From Anaeramoeba ignava (taxonomy: Eukaryota; Metamonada; Anaeramoebidae), in the NCBI GenBank assembly GCA_028826165.1, contig JAPDFW010000136.1, positions 321,501 to 385,500 of the forward strand: 64,000 bases of DNA, written 5' to 3'. The translations under genes were made by a program, and so were the position numbers. Shown piece by piece: positions 46,137 through 57,526 of this stretch. A model generated the notes under the pieces. It worked only from the letters and a program-made list of their open reading frames with translations. It was not told the origin of the DNA and ran no database searches. The number at the start of each line of letters is the position of its first letter. Position 1 is the stretch's first letter.

Positions 46137-49100
46137 TTAAAGTTCCTTTTCTTCTTTTTCTTTTTCTTGATAATTTGATAAAGCACGATCACGAGAAATA
46201 ACTTGTAAAGAAGTACCTTCAGTATATTCAAAAGCAAAACCAGTATGTTTTTCACTTTTTCCTTTAACAATTTTCTTAATAGATTTTTCAACTGAAATTT
46301 GAGGAATATTTTGTAATTCAAGAACTTTTTCATGATCTGAAGAAATTTCAAGTTCATCTTCAACTAAAGGAACTGGTTTTGTTGTTTGTTTAGTAGGAAT
46401 ACGTTTTTTCTGATTAACTTCGAATCTGCGAATAACTTGGAAATCCAACGGATTATAATTTGAAGTGAAGTATTTATAAAAAAAATCAGGAAGAAGACAA
46501 AAAACTGGAACGAAAATGAGGATAAACCAAAATTGGCTCATTCCAAAGACATGATAAGTGACATCATACATTGAAGAAGATAACTTAAGAGAAGAGCTGA
46601 GAATAGACGCTGCAAGAAACCACACGACAATGCTTCCCCAAATGGTTACATGGTGTATCCAAGTCCAGTAACTACACTCAATAGCGATTTTTAAGTTCAC
46701 GACAATAACCAAAGAAGAATAGACTGCAATAGACATTCCCCAAATTCCGGAGACCTTTCCATCTGAGGAAACAGGTTCTATTCTCCAGACAAGCATTGGG
46801 ACAAAGAAGAGGATGAGCGCGTGAAAAATTCCTTGTAACAACCAAATCCAAAATCTTTTGAATCCAAATAAACTTTCTCTATTTCCTCCTTCATATAATT
46901 GCGGATATTTCAATTCCGCATCTTGTGATACATCCTGCTCAAATACACTGTATACAATAATTGGGAGTGATGTGAATACTACGTTATATATTGAGATTAA
47001 TATTGAATCAAATAGTGTTTGTGCTGACCATGCTGAAAACATTGCAAAAAATATCTGAATAAGACTGAATGCCATGTTTTTATAGAATGAATATAGAATC
47101 AGTTTTGTATTTCTTCGGTATGACCATCTTCCATGAACTAAAAGCAATCTTTTTCATTTCATTTCATTTCATTTTTATTATTATTTAATTTTTTTTTTGA
47201 TTATTCTTTCTTTTTTTTTTTTTTGTTTTACTTTGATAAAAATCTAAATTGTGCAATTGAATAATCACTTGCAAGAACTGCTTGCATTCCTTCTTGTCCA
47301 CTAATACCAATTCCGATATGAGAGGCTTAAATATATAAATAAATAAATAAATATATAAATAAATTTTGAAATAAATTTTGAAATAAATTTTTAAATAAAT
47401 TTTTATCCGATTTTGAAATAAATTTTTAAATAAATTTTTAAATAAATATTGAAATAAATATTGAAATAAATATTTAAATAAATATTGAAATAAATATTGA
47501 AATAAATAAATAAATATTGAAATAAATATATAAATAAATATTGAAATAAATATTGAAATAAATATTGAAATAAATATTGAAATAAATATTGAAATAAATA
47601 TTTAAATAAATATTTAAATAAATATTTATCCGATTTTGAAATAAATATATAAATAAATATTTAAATAAATATTTAAATAAATATTTATCCGATTTTTGAA
47701 ATAAATATTGAAATAAATATTTAAATAAATTTTGAAATAAATATTTAAATAAATTTTTAAATAAATATTGAAATAAATATTTAAATAAATATTTATCCGA
47801 TTTTGAAATAAATATTTAAATAAATATTTTAAATAAATATATAAATAAATTTTGAAATAAATATATAAATAAATTTTTAAATAAATATTTAAATAAATAT
47901 TGAAATAAATATTTAAATAAATATTTAAATAAATATATAAATAAATATTGAAATAAATATATAAATAAATATTGAAATAAATATTGAAATAAATATTGAA
48001 ATAAATATTTAAATAAATTTTTAAATAAATTTTGAAATAAATATTGAAATAAATATATAAATAAATATTTAAATAAATTTTGAAATAAATATTTAAATAA
48101 ATATTTAAATAAATATTGAAATAAATATTGAAATAAATATTTAAATAAATATTGAAATAAATTTTGAAATAAATATTGAAATAAATATATAAATAAATAT
48201 TGAAATAAATATTTAAATAAATATTTAAATAAATTTTTAAATAAATATTGAAATAAATATTTAAATAAATTTTTAAATAAATATTGAAATAAATATTGAA
48301 ATAAATTTATAAATAAATATTTAAATAAATTTTGAAATAGATTTTTAAATAAATTTTTAAATAAATATTGAAATAAATATTGAAATAAATATTGAAATAA
48401 ATATTGAAATAAATATTTAAATAAATATTGAAATAAATATTTAAATAAATATTGAAATAAATTTTGAAATAATATTGAAATAAATTTCTACCCTGAATCA
48501 TGCTAACATCATTTGCTCCATCTCCAATAGCAAGAGTCATCGCATTAACATTATCTTTAACAAGTTTTACAACCAAAGCTTTTTGAAGAGGAGAAACACG
48601 ACAACAAATAATTGCCATACAAGATTGAGCGAGTGTCAAAAACTCCAATTTAACACGAGATTTCAAAGCATGTTCCAAACTAGAACCCTGAATAATAACA
48701 GCCAATTTCCTTTTTTTTGTGGAATCCGTAGTAATATTATGTTCCTTAATTGATTGATTTATTTGATTCATAATTTCATCAGGATCTTCACCATCAATTA
48801 TAATAAGAGTCATTTCTGATGTTAATAAAGAACAAGCAAATCCAATATTAATTGCTGTTTCTTGCTTGTCACCTGTTAAAACCCAAATTTTTATTCCTGC
48901 ATGAGAAAGGAGTTCAATTGCTTCAGGAACTCCATCTTGAAGTTTATCTTCAATTGCTGATGCTCCAACTAAAATTAGATTGTTTTCAATCATTTCTGCT
49001 GCCTTTTCTAATTTTTCAGTTCGATCTTCAAGTGATATACTTGCTTCATGAAATACTTTGTTCCATGATTCATATTCTTCTTTTTCTACTTCTCTCATTG

Positions 49101-52100
49101 CAAAACATAATGTTCTTAATCCTTCTTTTCCAAATGTTTCTAAATGTTCTGTTGTTTGATCTCTGATGTTTTCGAATGGTTGTTTTTCTGCTAATCTTTC
49201 ATATATCACATTATCTGCTCCTTTTGTGTAAATTATTATCTTCTCTTCTGGATCTTTTACTATAACAGACATTCTTTTTCTTTTTGAATTGAATTCAAGT
49301 ACATTTAAAAGTTCAAACATTTTTTTTTGTCCATTCACACTTATTGTAACTGAATCAGGTGTTCTTGTCTTTTACAATTTCAAATTAAATTGAAATCAAA
49401 ATAAATTCAAATTTAATTGAAATCAAAATAAATTCAATTTAATTCAATCCAATTCAATTCAAAATAAATTCAATTTAATCCAATTCAAAATAAATTCAAA
49501 TTTAATTGAAATCAAAATAAATTCAATTTAATTCAAAATAAATTCAAAATAAATTAAATTCAATTTAATTCAATTCAATTTAATTCAATTCAATTCAATT
49601 TAAATTCAAATTAAATTCAATTCAATTCAATTCAATTCAATCCAAAATAATTTCAAATTTAATTTAATTCAATTCAATTCAATTCAAATTAAAATTAAAT
49701 TGAAATCAAAATAAATTTAATAAATTTTTTACTTGAAATTCATATCCAAAATATCTTCCTGCTTTTACAAGTGCTCCTTCATCTGGTGAAGATGCTTGAT
49801 AAATGATTTTTTCTGGATTATTGGGATTTTCTTCAGGAATAACTGTATGACAAACAGCAAGCATTAAAATAAATTCATGAATAAGATGTGCATTTTCATT
49901 ATTTTCTCTTAAATGCTGAAGAAAACGATCATCAACAAAAGCAGTTTCCTTCAAAATGAATTTAAAATTTTGATTTTAATTTTAATTTTAATTTTAATTT
50001 TAATTTTGATTTTAATTTTAATTTTAATTTTAATTTTAATTTTAATTTTAATTTTAATTTTAATTTTAATTTTAATTTTAATTTTAATTTTGATTTTGAT
50101 TTTGATTTTGATTTTGATTTTAATATTAAATTTAATATTAATTTTGATTTTAATTTTGATTTTGATTTTGATTTTGATTTTGATTTTGATTTTTAATTTT
50201 CTTGTTTGAATAAAATTAACACGTGTTGTTCCACTTTTTTTTTTTACATTTTCATTTTCTTCATCAAGATTAAGTTCTTTATCATCTCTTAATTCAATTT
50301 CATCATCATCGTCATAATCAAGTAAACTTTTCTTCAAATTATTTGTTAATACATCTTCTTGTTTCGGTTTCATTTTTCTTTTTTGTGGTCTTGGTGGTAA
50401 TTCTTTTCCTAATCTCTTAGCTGCTGCTCTTGCTACCTCTGTAATACCTTCTCCATACATAATTCCACCAACAGAACATTTCATAAATTCCATAACATTT
50501 TGAGTTAAAGTACCTGTTTTATCACTGAAAATATATTCAATCTTTCAAATTAAATTTTAATTTTAATTTTAATTTTATAAATGAATTTTAATTTTATAAA
50601 TGAATTTTAATTTTAAAATGGTGTATTTACAACACCAAGATCTTCTGCTAAATTTGATGTTCTTGCTTTTGCATATGTTTCTGTTTCATCATGATACATA
50701 TCTTTATCATGATTAATAAAAATAGTTTGAATTAACTTAACCATTTCCATTGTAACATAAAGAGATATAGGAATCATCACATTGCAAACAATAATAAAAG
50801 AGAAAAAGCTTTGTATTCCAATAATTCCAGGACTCATGGATGTATCTACATCTCCGCCCATATACCATGCCTTTTTTTCTCCCCATTTTCTTTGCCATTC
50901 AGCTGCGAAAATTGATCCAATTATTGAAATAATTCCCAAGAAAATAAAAATGGAAATTAAACGAGAATTTAATTTAATTTCAAGAGAACTTCTTTTTGAA
51001 GGTGGTTGACTAAATATTTAATATCCCAAATATTTGAATTATTTTCAAATGATGTTTTTTTATTTCATTCACTTAATTTTCAACAGAAAAAACTTGAATT
51101 GTTTTTTTTTAATTTTTTACGTTGAATTTTTCATTAATTTTGTTTCTCTTCCTGTATAAACAATAACTCCCAGAATCCACTTAGTGTTTCTTAAAGAACA
51201 TCCTCTTAATATAATTTGTTTGTGAGCTAATGAATGTTGTGAATTATTCATAGTAAGTGTTCCCTCAAATCGATATAATCTGTTATTTGGTAATTCACAT
51301 TCAATAGAATTTCCAAGAAAATTTGAACAATCTTCATGTGTTTTAATATGAGCTGTTTCCTTTAATGATTGATGAATTTTTAAATTTGTTTCACTTGAAG
51401 AATTTTGATTTTAATTTGAATTTGATTTTGAATTTGATTTTAATATTGATTTTGATTTTGATTTTAAATTTAAATTTTGATTTTGATTTTAAATTTGATT
51501 TTGATTTTAATTTTAATTTTGATTTTGATTTTGATTTTAATTTTGATTTTAAATTTGAAAATAAATAATGGAAAAATACCCATCAAGATTACAAGTATCA
51601 ATATAACACATTCCCATTGGTTCTGAAGAAGATATAACAACAACATCTGCAGGAATAAATTCACCATTTGTAATTTTGACAATATCACCAACTTGAATAT
51701 CTCTCCATTTAACTTGAAGAAATTGACCATTTCTAAAAATTGATGCTGGTGAATTGTTGATTTTCTTATCTGTTTTATGTCTTTGAATATCTTCATAGGC
51801 TTCTCTTATTGCTGTAATTGCTAATACAAAAACAAGTGGTGCGACAGAAATTGATGCATTTAAAGGTGAAAAAGGAAAATACTTTTGATTTTTAAAAAGA
51901 TTTTTTAAATAAAATTTAATTTAATTTTGATTTGATTTGATTTGATTTGATTTGATTTGATTTGATTTTGGATTTGATTTGATTTAATTTGATTTGATTT
52001 GATTTGATTTGATTTTGATTTTAATTTGATTTTGATTTTGATTTGATTTGATTTTGATTTTGATTTGATTTGATTTAATTTAATTTGATTTAATTTAATT

Positions 52101-52772
52101 TGATTTAATTTAATTTGATTTAATTTAATTTGATTTAATTTGATTGCAATTTTTATAATGATTTGGATTTGATTTGATTTAATTTGATTTGGATTTGATT
52201 TGGATTTGATTTGATTTAATTTAATTTTAATTTGTTTTGATTGCAATTTTTATAATGATTTGGTTTTGATGTTTTCAGTTTTTAAAATGATTTTAATTTT
52301 AATTTGTAAATTAATTTTTAAATTATCAAAACACAAATACCTCCAAAATAATAACAACTAAAAAATAAAAGTTTGCCAATCTGCGAAACTAAAAAATTTT
52401 ATAAATAAAACATAAATAAATTAAAAATCCATTTTTGTATTTAAAAAAAATTTTTTTTTTCATTTTTGTAATTTAAAATTAATTTAAAAATTAAATGGAA
52501 ATTAAAAATTAAATGGAAATTACTTGTTCAAATAAATTTTTTGGTAAAAAAGTAAAAATATTATATCGACTAGTTTTTATTTTGTTATCAATAAAAGGAA
52601 ATGTTTTAGGATCTCTTAATTGATCAGTAATTTCAAAATTTCTTGTTTGCAAATCCTTTTTGGAAAAAAAAAATATTATTATTTAAATATTAAATAATAT
52701 TTTGAATTAAAAATGGTTTTTGTTTTTGCTTTTTTAGATTTAATTTAATTTATTTTTTGTTACTTTTTCCAT
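46137..52772 (-). CDS. P4-ATPase phospholipid flippase
   Basis: Eleven exons join in frame: 52772-52764, 52655-52524, 52388-52341, 51881-51580, 51393-51121, 51009-50631, 50541-50221, 49948-49733, 49368-48492, 47325-47232 and 47148-46137, giving about 1,220 residues. The first exon encodes only MEK. Signature motifs are [21 protein letters not shown] (across exons 4/5), [10 protein letters not shown] (the PISL motif of flippases), the phosphorylation site [24 protein letters not shown] and HGRWSY. The C-terminal exon carries the last membrane segments and a charged tail. P4-ATPases move aminophospholipids to the cytosolic leaflet and work with a CDC50 partner, which is not in the window. No frame breaks are seen. 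Introns are short except three filled with distinct repeats. The start rests on a 9-nt exon and is less certain than the rest. Confidence 0.94.
47328..48488. repeat. 1.16-kb intron made of AAATAAATATTG-type units
   Basis: The intron between P4-ATPase exons 9 and 10 (47326-48491) is almost entirely tandem 11-13 bp units (AAATAAATATTGA, AAATAAATATTTA), with five interspersed TTATCCGATTTT interruptions. The splice sites on both sides are clean and restore [14 protein letters not shown]. Confidence 0.92.
49374..49730. repeat. Intron filled with AATTCAATTCAA / AAATAAATTC units
   Basis: The P4-ATPase intron 8 consists of AATTC-based tandem DNA. No other feature is seen in it. Confidence 0.88.
49951..50208. 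repeat. Intron filled with (ATTTTA/ATTTTG)n
   Basis: The P4-ATPase intron 7 is a hexamer array. Frames such as LILILI (+) and KIKIKI (-) across it are repeat artefacts. Confidence 0.88.
51905..52250. repeat. Intron filled with (TTTGA)n and TTTAATTTGA units
   Basis: Most of P4-ATPase intron 3 (51882-52340) is pentanucleotide-based. Two copies of TTGCAATTTTTATAATGATTTGG (at about 52143 and 52240) mark an internal duplication of roughly 97 bp. Confidence 0.85.
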
Positions 52773-52904
52773 TTTTTTAAAAAAATAAAAAATCAATCAA
52801 ATTAAAACAAAAAAGAAAAAAAAAAGGAAATTTTGGAATAAAAAATGAAATTTAAAAAATTAAATTTAAAATAATTTTTTTTTCATTTTTTTACTTTTAT
52901 TTCA
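52773..52904. promoter_or_regulatory. 132-bp divergent promoter (P4-ATPase / LRR protein)
   Basis: The segment between the two start codons has A-rich and T-rich halves, with TTTTTTTTTTCATTTTTTTAC ending about 12 bp before the plus-strand ATG. It is another case of a short shared promoter with a CA-broken T tract. Confidence 0.45.
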
Positions 52905-55115
52905 ATGAATTCTAATTCTCAAAATAATTCTTCGTCATTGTTTACAATAGAAAATTTAATTAATATAATTAATAAAGTAAAACAAAATCAAAAAAATCAA
53001 AATCAATCCAAAAAATTGAAATGATTTATTTTATTTATAAAATTAAAAGAAACAAGATTTAAAAATAATTACAAATTTATCACTTGCCAATCAATCCATT
53101 AAACAAATTAATTGTTTATCTGAACTTCCTAGATTAAAATCACTTGATTTACGGTTAATTTTTGAAATAAAAATTTTTTTTAAATTTAAATTTTTTTTTA
53201 AATTTGAAATTTTTTTAAATAGAAATAATAAGTTTAAAACATTTTCAGATTTAGAAGGAATATTTGTTATGAAAAGATTAGAATCATTAGATTTACGAGG
53301 TTCTCCTGTTTGTCAAACAAGTGGTTATAGATATTATGTTATTGCTTGTTTGAGAAAATTAATATCACTTGATGGAAAGTAATTCACATTCCAAATTTTA
53401 ATTTTAAATTAAATTTTAATTTAAATTTTAATTTTAATTTTAATTTTAAATTGAATTTTAATTTTAATTTTAATTTTAAATTGAATTTTAATTTTAAAAG
53501 GAAAATTCAAGAAAGAGAAAGAGAAAAAGCTTACAAAATATTTCCTAATAAAAAACCTTCTCTTTGGTCTCCTTCTCCTCAAGAACAAAGAGAAAAAAAG
53601 ATAATCAATAGTTTAGAATCAACAACCAATGAAACAATTTATGAAATTACAAAAAATTTAATTTTTTTCCAAAATTCAATCCAAAATTTTGAAAATGAAG
53701 ATTTTATTGAATTAATTTTCACTGATTTAGAAACTCAACCAATTTTGGTTCACTTTTCTCCATTTTCTCATTCTTTTTTGGAAATGAAAAAATCTTCAAC
53801 ATCAGAACCAATATTTAGTTTAAAAGCTCCAATTCAACAAATGTGTGAATATTTAACAGGAAAAATTGATATTCACACAATTACTTTAAATGAAAATTTT
53901 GAAATTAAAGAAAGAGAACCAAATAATTTTAACAAATTTAATTACTTTATTGATTTATCTTTGAGCTCTTATCAAACTTTTCTTTCACAAGTTACAAAAT
54001 TAGAAATTGAAAAAATGGCATCAAAAATTTTTCCAAAAAAAATTCAAAAAGAATCAAAATTATCACTTGAAAAACCTATTCAAGAATCAAATCAAGAATC
54101 AAATCAAAAATTAAATAATCAAAAATCAAATCAAAAATCAAATCAAAAATCAAATAATCAAGAATCAAATAAAGAATCAAATGGAATTTTGGAATCAACA
54201 GGCTATTCTTTTGGAGAATCAAATAAAATTCAAGATCAAAATATTCCAAAAATTAATATGGAAACAAATGAAAAGAAACAAATATTCAAAAAATCAAAAT
54301 ATCAATACAAACAAGAGGAAAATAAAGAAAAAATTGAATTTGAAAGTGATTCCAATTTAAATTCCAAAAAAAATATGCAAAACATTTTTGGAAATTTTTC
54401 AATTCAAGCTGATGAAAATGAATATTTTGAACAAAAGCATAATTTTTCTAACAAAAATGAAGATATTTTCAATTCTGAACCTTTTTCATTTGAACAGCAA
54501 GTAAAAAAAATTAATAAAGATGATTTATTTGAAAAAGATAATAAAGATAATTTATTTGATAAAGATAATAAAGATAATAAAGATAATAAAGATAATAAAG
54601 ATAATAAAGATAATAAAGATAATTTATTTCAAAAAGATAATAAAGATGATAAAGATAATTTATTTGAAAAAGATAATGATAAAAATGATTTATTCGATTC
54701 ACCAAAAAATTCAAATCCTATTTCTAAAAATATCATTTTTGATTCAATTTTTCAAACAAAAACTGAAAATGATAATATTTTCGAACCAGAAAAACAAGAT
54801 GGAACAGATATTTTTTCAAGTAAAAAACCAGAAACTATGGAATTATTTGCTGATCAAAATGATTTAGAAGATTTTTCAAAAGATTCAAAATCAAAAAATA
54901 TTGAAAATTATTTATTTTCAACAAAATTATCTTTGAATAAAGAAGATCAAGAAAAATCAAAAAATTCTTCTTTATTTGAAGGAGATGATGAAGACGAAGA
55001 TGAAGATGATTTATTTAGTAATAAAGTTGGAATGAAAACAAAACAAATTCAAAAAAATTCAATTAATTTTCAAAAAGAAAAACAAGAAAAACTTTTTAGT
55101 TCAGATTCTGATTAA
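52905..55115 (+). CDS. Leucine-rich-repeat protein with acidic LF-motif tail
   Basis: I reconstruct four exons: 52905-52976, 53050-53153, 53223-53378 and 53501-55115. The start is MNSNSQNNSSSLFTIENLIN. Two to three LRRs follow (LSLANQSIKQINCLSELPRLKSL, LESLDLRG), then the typical LRR-cap ending KLISLDGKKIQEREREKA. A central region of about 200 residues with no family I recognise is followed by Q/N/S-rich DNA. The last third carries many Leu/Ile-Phe motifs beside acidic residues: DDLFEKD, DNLFDKD, DNLFQKD, DIFSSK, ENYLFST, SSLFEGDDED and EDDLFSN. Such LF-acidic repeats are typical of the FAM21 tail of the WASH complex, where they bind retromer, and of clathrin-adaptor-binding proteins. A tail with endosomal or coat-adaptor partners is my inference. 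It is not a FAM21 orthologue, since the LRR head differs. Confidence 0.75.
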
Positions 55116-55263
55116 AAAAGAGAAAAAGAAAACTAAATTAAAATTTAAATTACTTTTTTTATTATTTTTTTATTTTTTTTAATTGATCATTTTTTTTTTA
55201 AAAATTAAAAATTCATTTTTTTATTTTTTTTCATTTTTATTTTTATTTTTATTTTTTTTAATA

Positions 55264-56687
55264 ATGAATGAGTTTGGAATTTTCCCTCAATCTTTAACAG
55301 ATAGTGATATTACAAGAATGGAAGCAATGTCTCAAGAGTATCTTAATGTTATGGATTCAAATCGAAGTCAAGGTTTGCTATATTCAATTTAAAAAAAAAA
55401 CAAACAAAAAACAAAAAACAATTAAAAATTAAAAATTAACTTTTTAAAATTAACAAAAAAAAATAATTGAAATGATTTGGTTTGGTTTTTGTTTTCTTTT
55501 TAGATTTCTCAATTATGTAAAAAATTAAAAATAAAAAATTAAAATTAAATTATAAAATTAAAATTAAATTAAATTCAAAATTTAAATTAAATTATAAAAT
55601 CAAAATTAAAATTAAAATTAAATTTAAAAATTAAAATTAAATTAAATTCAAAATTTAAATTAAATTCAAAATTTAGGGGAAGTTTTCCTTCAAATGAAAT
55701 GAGTTTAAATTCATTTGATATGCATCAAACAGAACAAATAGGTAATCAAAATAGAGATGATACAGAAAATAGTTTAGAAATGGCAGAAGATCAACAAAAT
55801 TCAGACACTTATCAAAGATATCAACAAAGAGATTTCAGAAATCCTTTTAATCATCATCAATTATTTTCTCAACAAAATCATTTAAATTTTCAACAACAAA
55901 ACAATCAAAATTTTCAACAACAAAACAACCAAAATTTTCAACAACAAAACAATCAAAATTTTCAACAACAAAACAATCAAAATTTTCAACAACAAAACAA
56001 TCAAAATTTTCAACAACAAAACAATCAAAATTTTCAACAAAAAAATCAACGTTTGAATCAAAATTTTCAACAATCTAATCATAATTCAAATTTTTTAAAT
56101 CAAAATAGTCAAGTAAAAAGTATTCAACTTTCTTCAAATTCATCACTTGGAACACCACAAAGTGAAGATAGGTATTTATTAATAATTAATAATGAATTTT
56201 AATTTTATAAATGATTTGAATTTTAATTTTATAAATGATTTGAATTTTAATTTTAAATAATATTTATTTTTTATTTAGTTTCTTTTCTCCAACTCAATTC
56301 GGACAATTTAATCAACTAAATGGAAATGAAGATTCTAAACTTCTTCAAATTAAACAACAATATGTAAATCAAAGAAATAGAAGAGAAAAATTAAAAAAAA
56401 TTTTATCTGAAAATGTAAACTTAAAAAAAGAAGTTGAAAATTTAAAATCAACAATTACAAAATTACAAACACAAATCACACTTGATCAACAAACAATTGA
56501 GAAGAAAAATCAAGAAATTCGAAAATATGAACAAATTGTTAAAAAACTTTCTTCTAGAAATCAAAATTCTAATCAAAATTTAAATCAAAATTTAAATCAA
56601 AATTCTAAAAAACAGCATCAAGTTCTTAATTCTAATAATATTAATTTTTTTGTTGATGCACTTCAACAAATAAACAAAAAGAAATGA
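55264..56687 (+). CDS. Leucine-zipper (possibly bZIP) protein with (NFQQQN)n array and a 13-nt microexon
   Basis: I reconstruct four exons: 55264-55372, 55504-55516 (13 nt), 55677-56171 and 56279-56687. The microexon joins ...RSQ through DFSI to MGSFPSNEMS in frame. Residues near 130-180 are tandem NFQQQN hexapeptides. The C-terminus has KQQYVNQRNRREKLKKILSE followed by a regular heptad pattern, with Leu at d in NLKKEVENLKSTITKL and Val/Ile at a. That is a strong parallel coiled coil. The basic stretch before it resembles a bZIP DNA-binding region but lacks the full N-x7-R core, so transcription factor is only one reading. A plain coiled-coil protein is the alternative. Confidence 0.65.
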
Positions 56688-56789
56688 TTTTATTGAATAA
56701 TTTTTTTAATTATGAATTTTTAATTATGAATTTCAAAAATAATAAAAAGTATTTTCCTTATTTATTTATTTAATTATTTAATTATTTAA

Positions 56790-57269
56790 TTATTTAAATT
56801 CATCAACTTTTCCACCATTTAATAACTTTCCATTTGAATCAAAAAAAAATCGATAAAAAACATCATTTCCTTGAATTAATAAAGGTAACCAAATAGAATC
56901 ATCTTCCCACATTTGAGAATAAGGAATATCTCTAACTTGAAACCAAATTGGATTACATTCTTCAGTTTCTTGAATTGAACCTTTAATTTCTTGATTATCA
57001 AAATCAGAAACAAAAATAGCACATTTATTGTCCCATTCTTCTTTATTTTCATAAATAAATTCAATTGTCCCAACTCTTTTCATTTTGGATAGTTTTAAAC
57101 CTGATTCTTCTTCAAATTCTCGTTTTGCTGTTTCTTCTATTGTTTCATTTCCTTCTTTTTTTCCTCCAAATCCATTATATTTATTTTTTCCAAAACCTCT
57201 TTTTTTTAATCCTAATAAAATTTCTTTTCTTTCATTTCGAAATAAATAACAAAGTGTCGTTAATTTCAT
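56790..57269 (-). CDS. NUDT1: MTH1-type Nudix hydrolase (oxidised purine nucleoside triphosphatase)
   Basis: This is a single 159-codon exon starting MKLTTLCYLFRNERKEILLG. It has LLGLKKRGFG and the WNGFGGK-like YNGFGGK, then the Nudix box G(x5)E(x7)REFEEESGL. It also has WFQVRDIPYSQMWEDDSIW, the MTH1 motif carrying the base-recognising Trp and Asp. Length and order match human MTH1 throughout. MTH1 hydrolyses 8-oxo-dGTP and 2-OH-dATP to monophosphates and keeps oxidised bases out of DNA. In a genome this rich in A, the 2-OH-dATP activity may matter, but that is speculation. It is divergent to the BEACH-family gene. Confidence 0.96.
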   Translation of the reverse strand: MKLTTLCYLFRNERKEILLGLKKRGFGKNKYNGFGGKKEGNETIEETAKREFEEESGLKLSKMKRVGTIEFIYENKEEWDNKCAIFVSDFDNQEIKGSIQETEECNPIWFQVRDIPYSQMWEDDSIWLPLLIQGNDVFYRFFFDSNGKLLNGGKVDEFK

Positions 57270-57526
57270 TTATTAAAATTTAATTTAAAAATTTTAATTG
57301 AAAAGAAAAAAAAAATGGAAAAAGAAATTTTACGTTAAAAAAAATTAATTTAATTTTGAAATTAAGAAAATTTGATTTTTCTTCTTTTTTTTTCTTTTTT
57401 TTTTTCTTTTTTCAAAATTATTTTTCAAAAAGATATAAAAATTTTTTATTTTTCATTTTTTTCTTTTTTTGCTTTTTATTTTTTTTGCTTTTTATTTGTT
57501 TTTTTTTTTATTTTTTTATTTTTAAA
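57270..57526. promoter_or_regulatory. 257-bp divergent promoter (MTH1 / BEACH-family gene)
   Basis: Minus-strand side: CCATTTTTTTTTTCTTTTC, about 40 bp from the MTH1 start. Plus-strand side: long T tracts interrupted by GC, CA and C up to the ATG. No other element is recognised. Confidence 0.4.

Noticed and set aside
49913-50209. Plus-strand poly-(LI) frame
   Set aside because: It lies in P4-ATPase intron 7, whose splice sites are supported by in-frame joining of KSGTTR to ETAFVDD.
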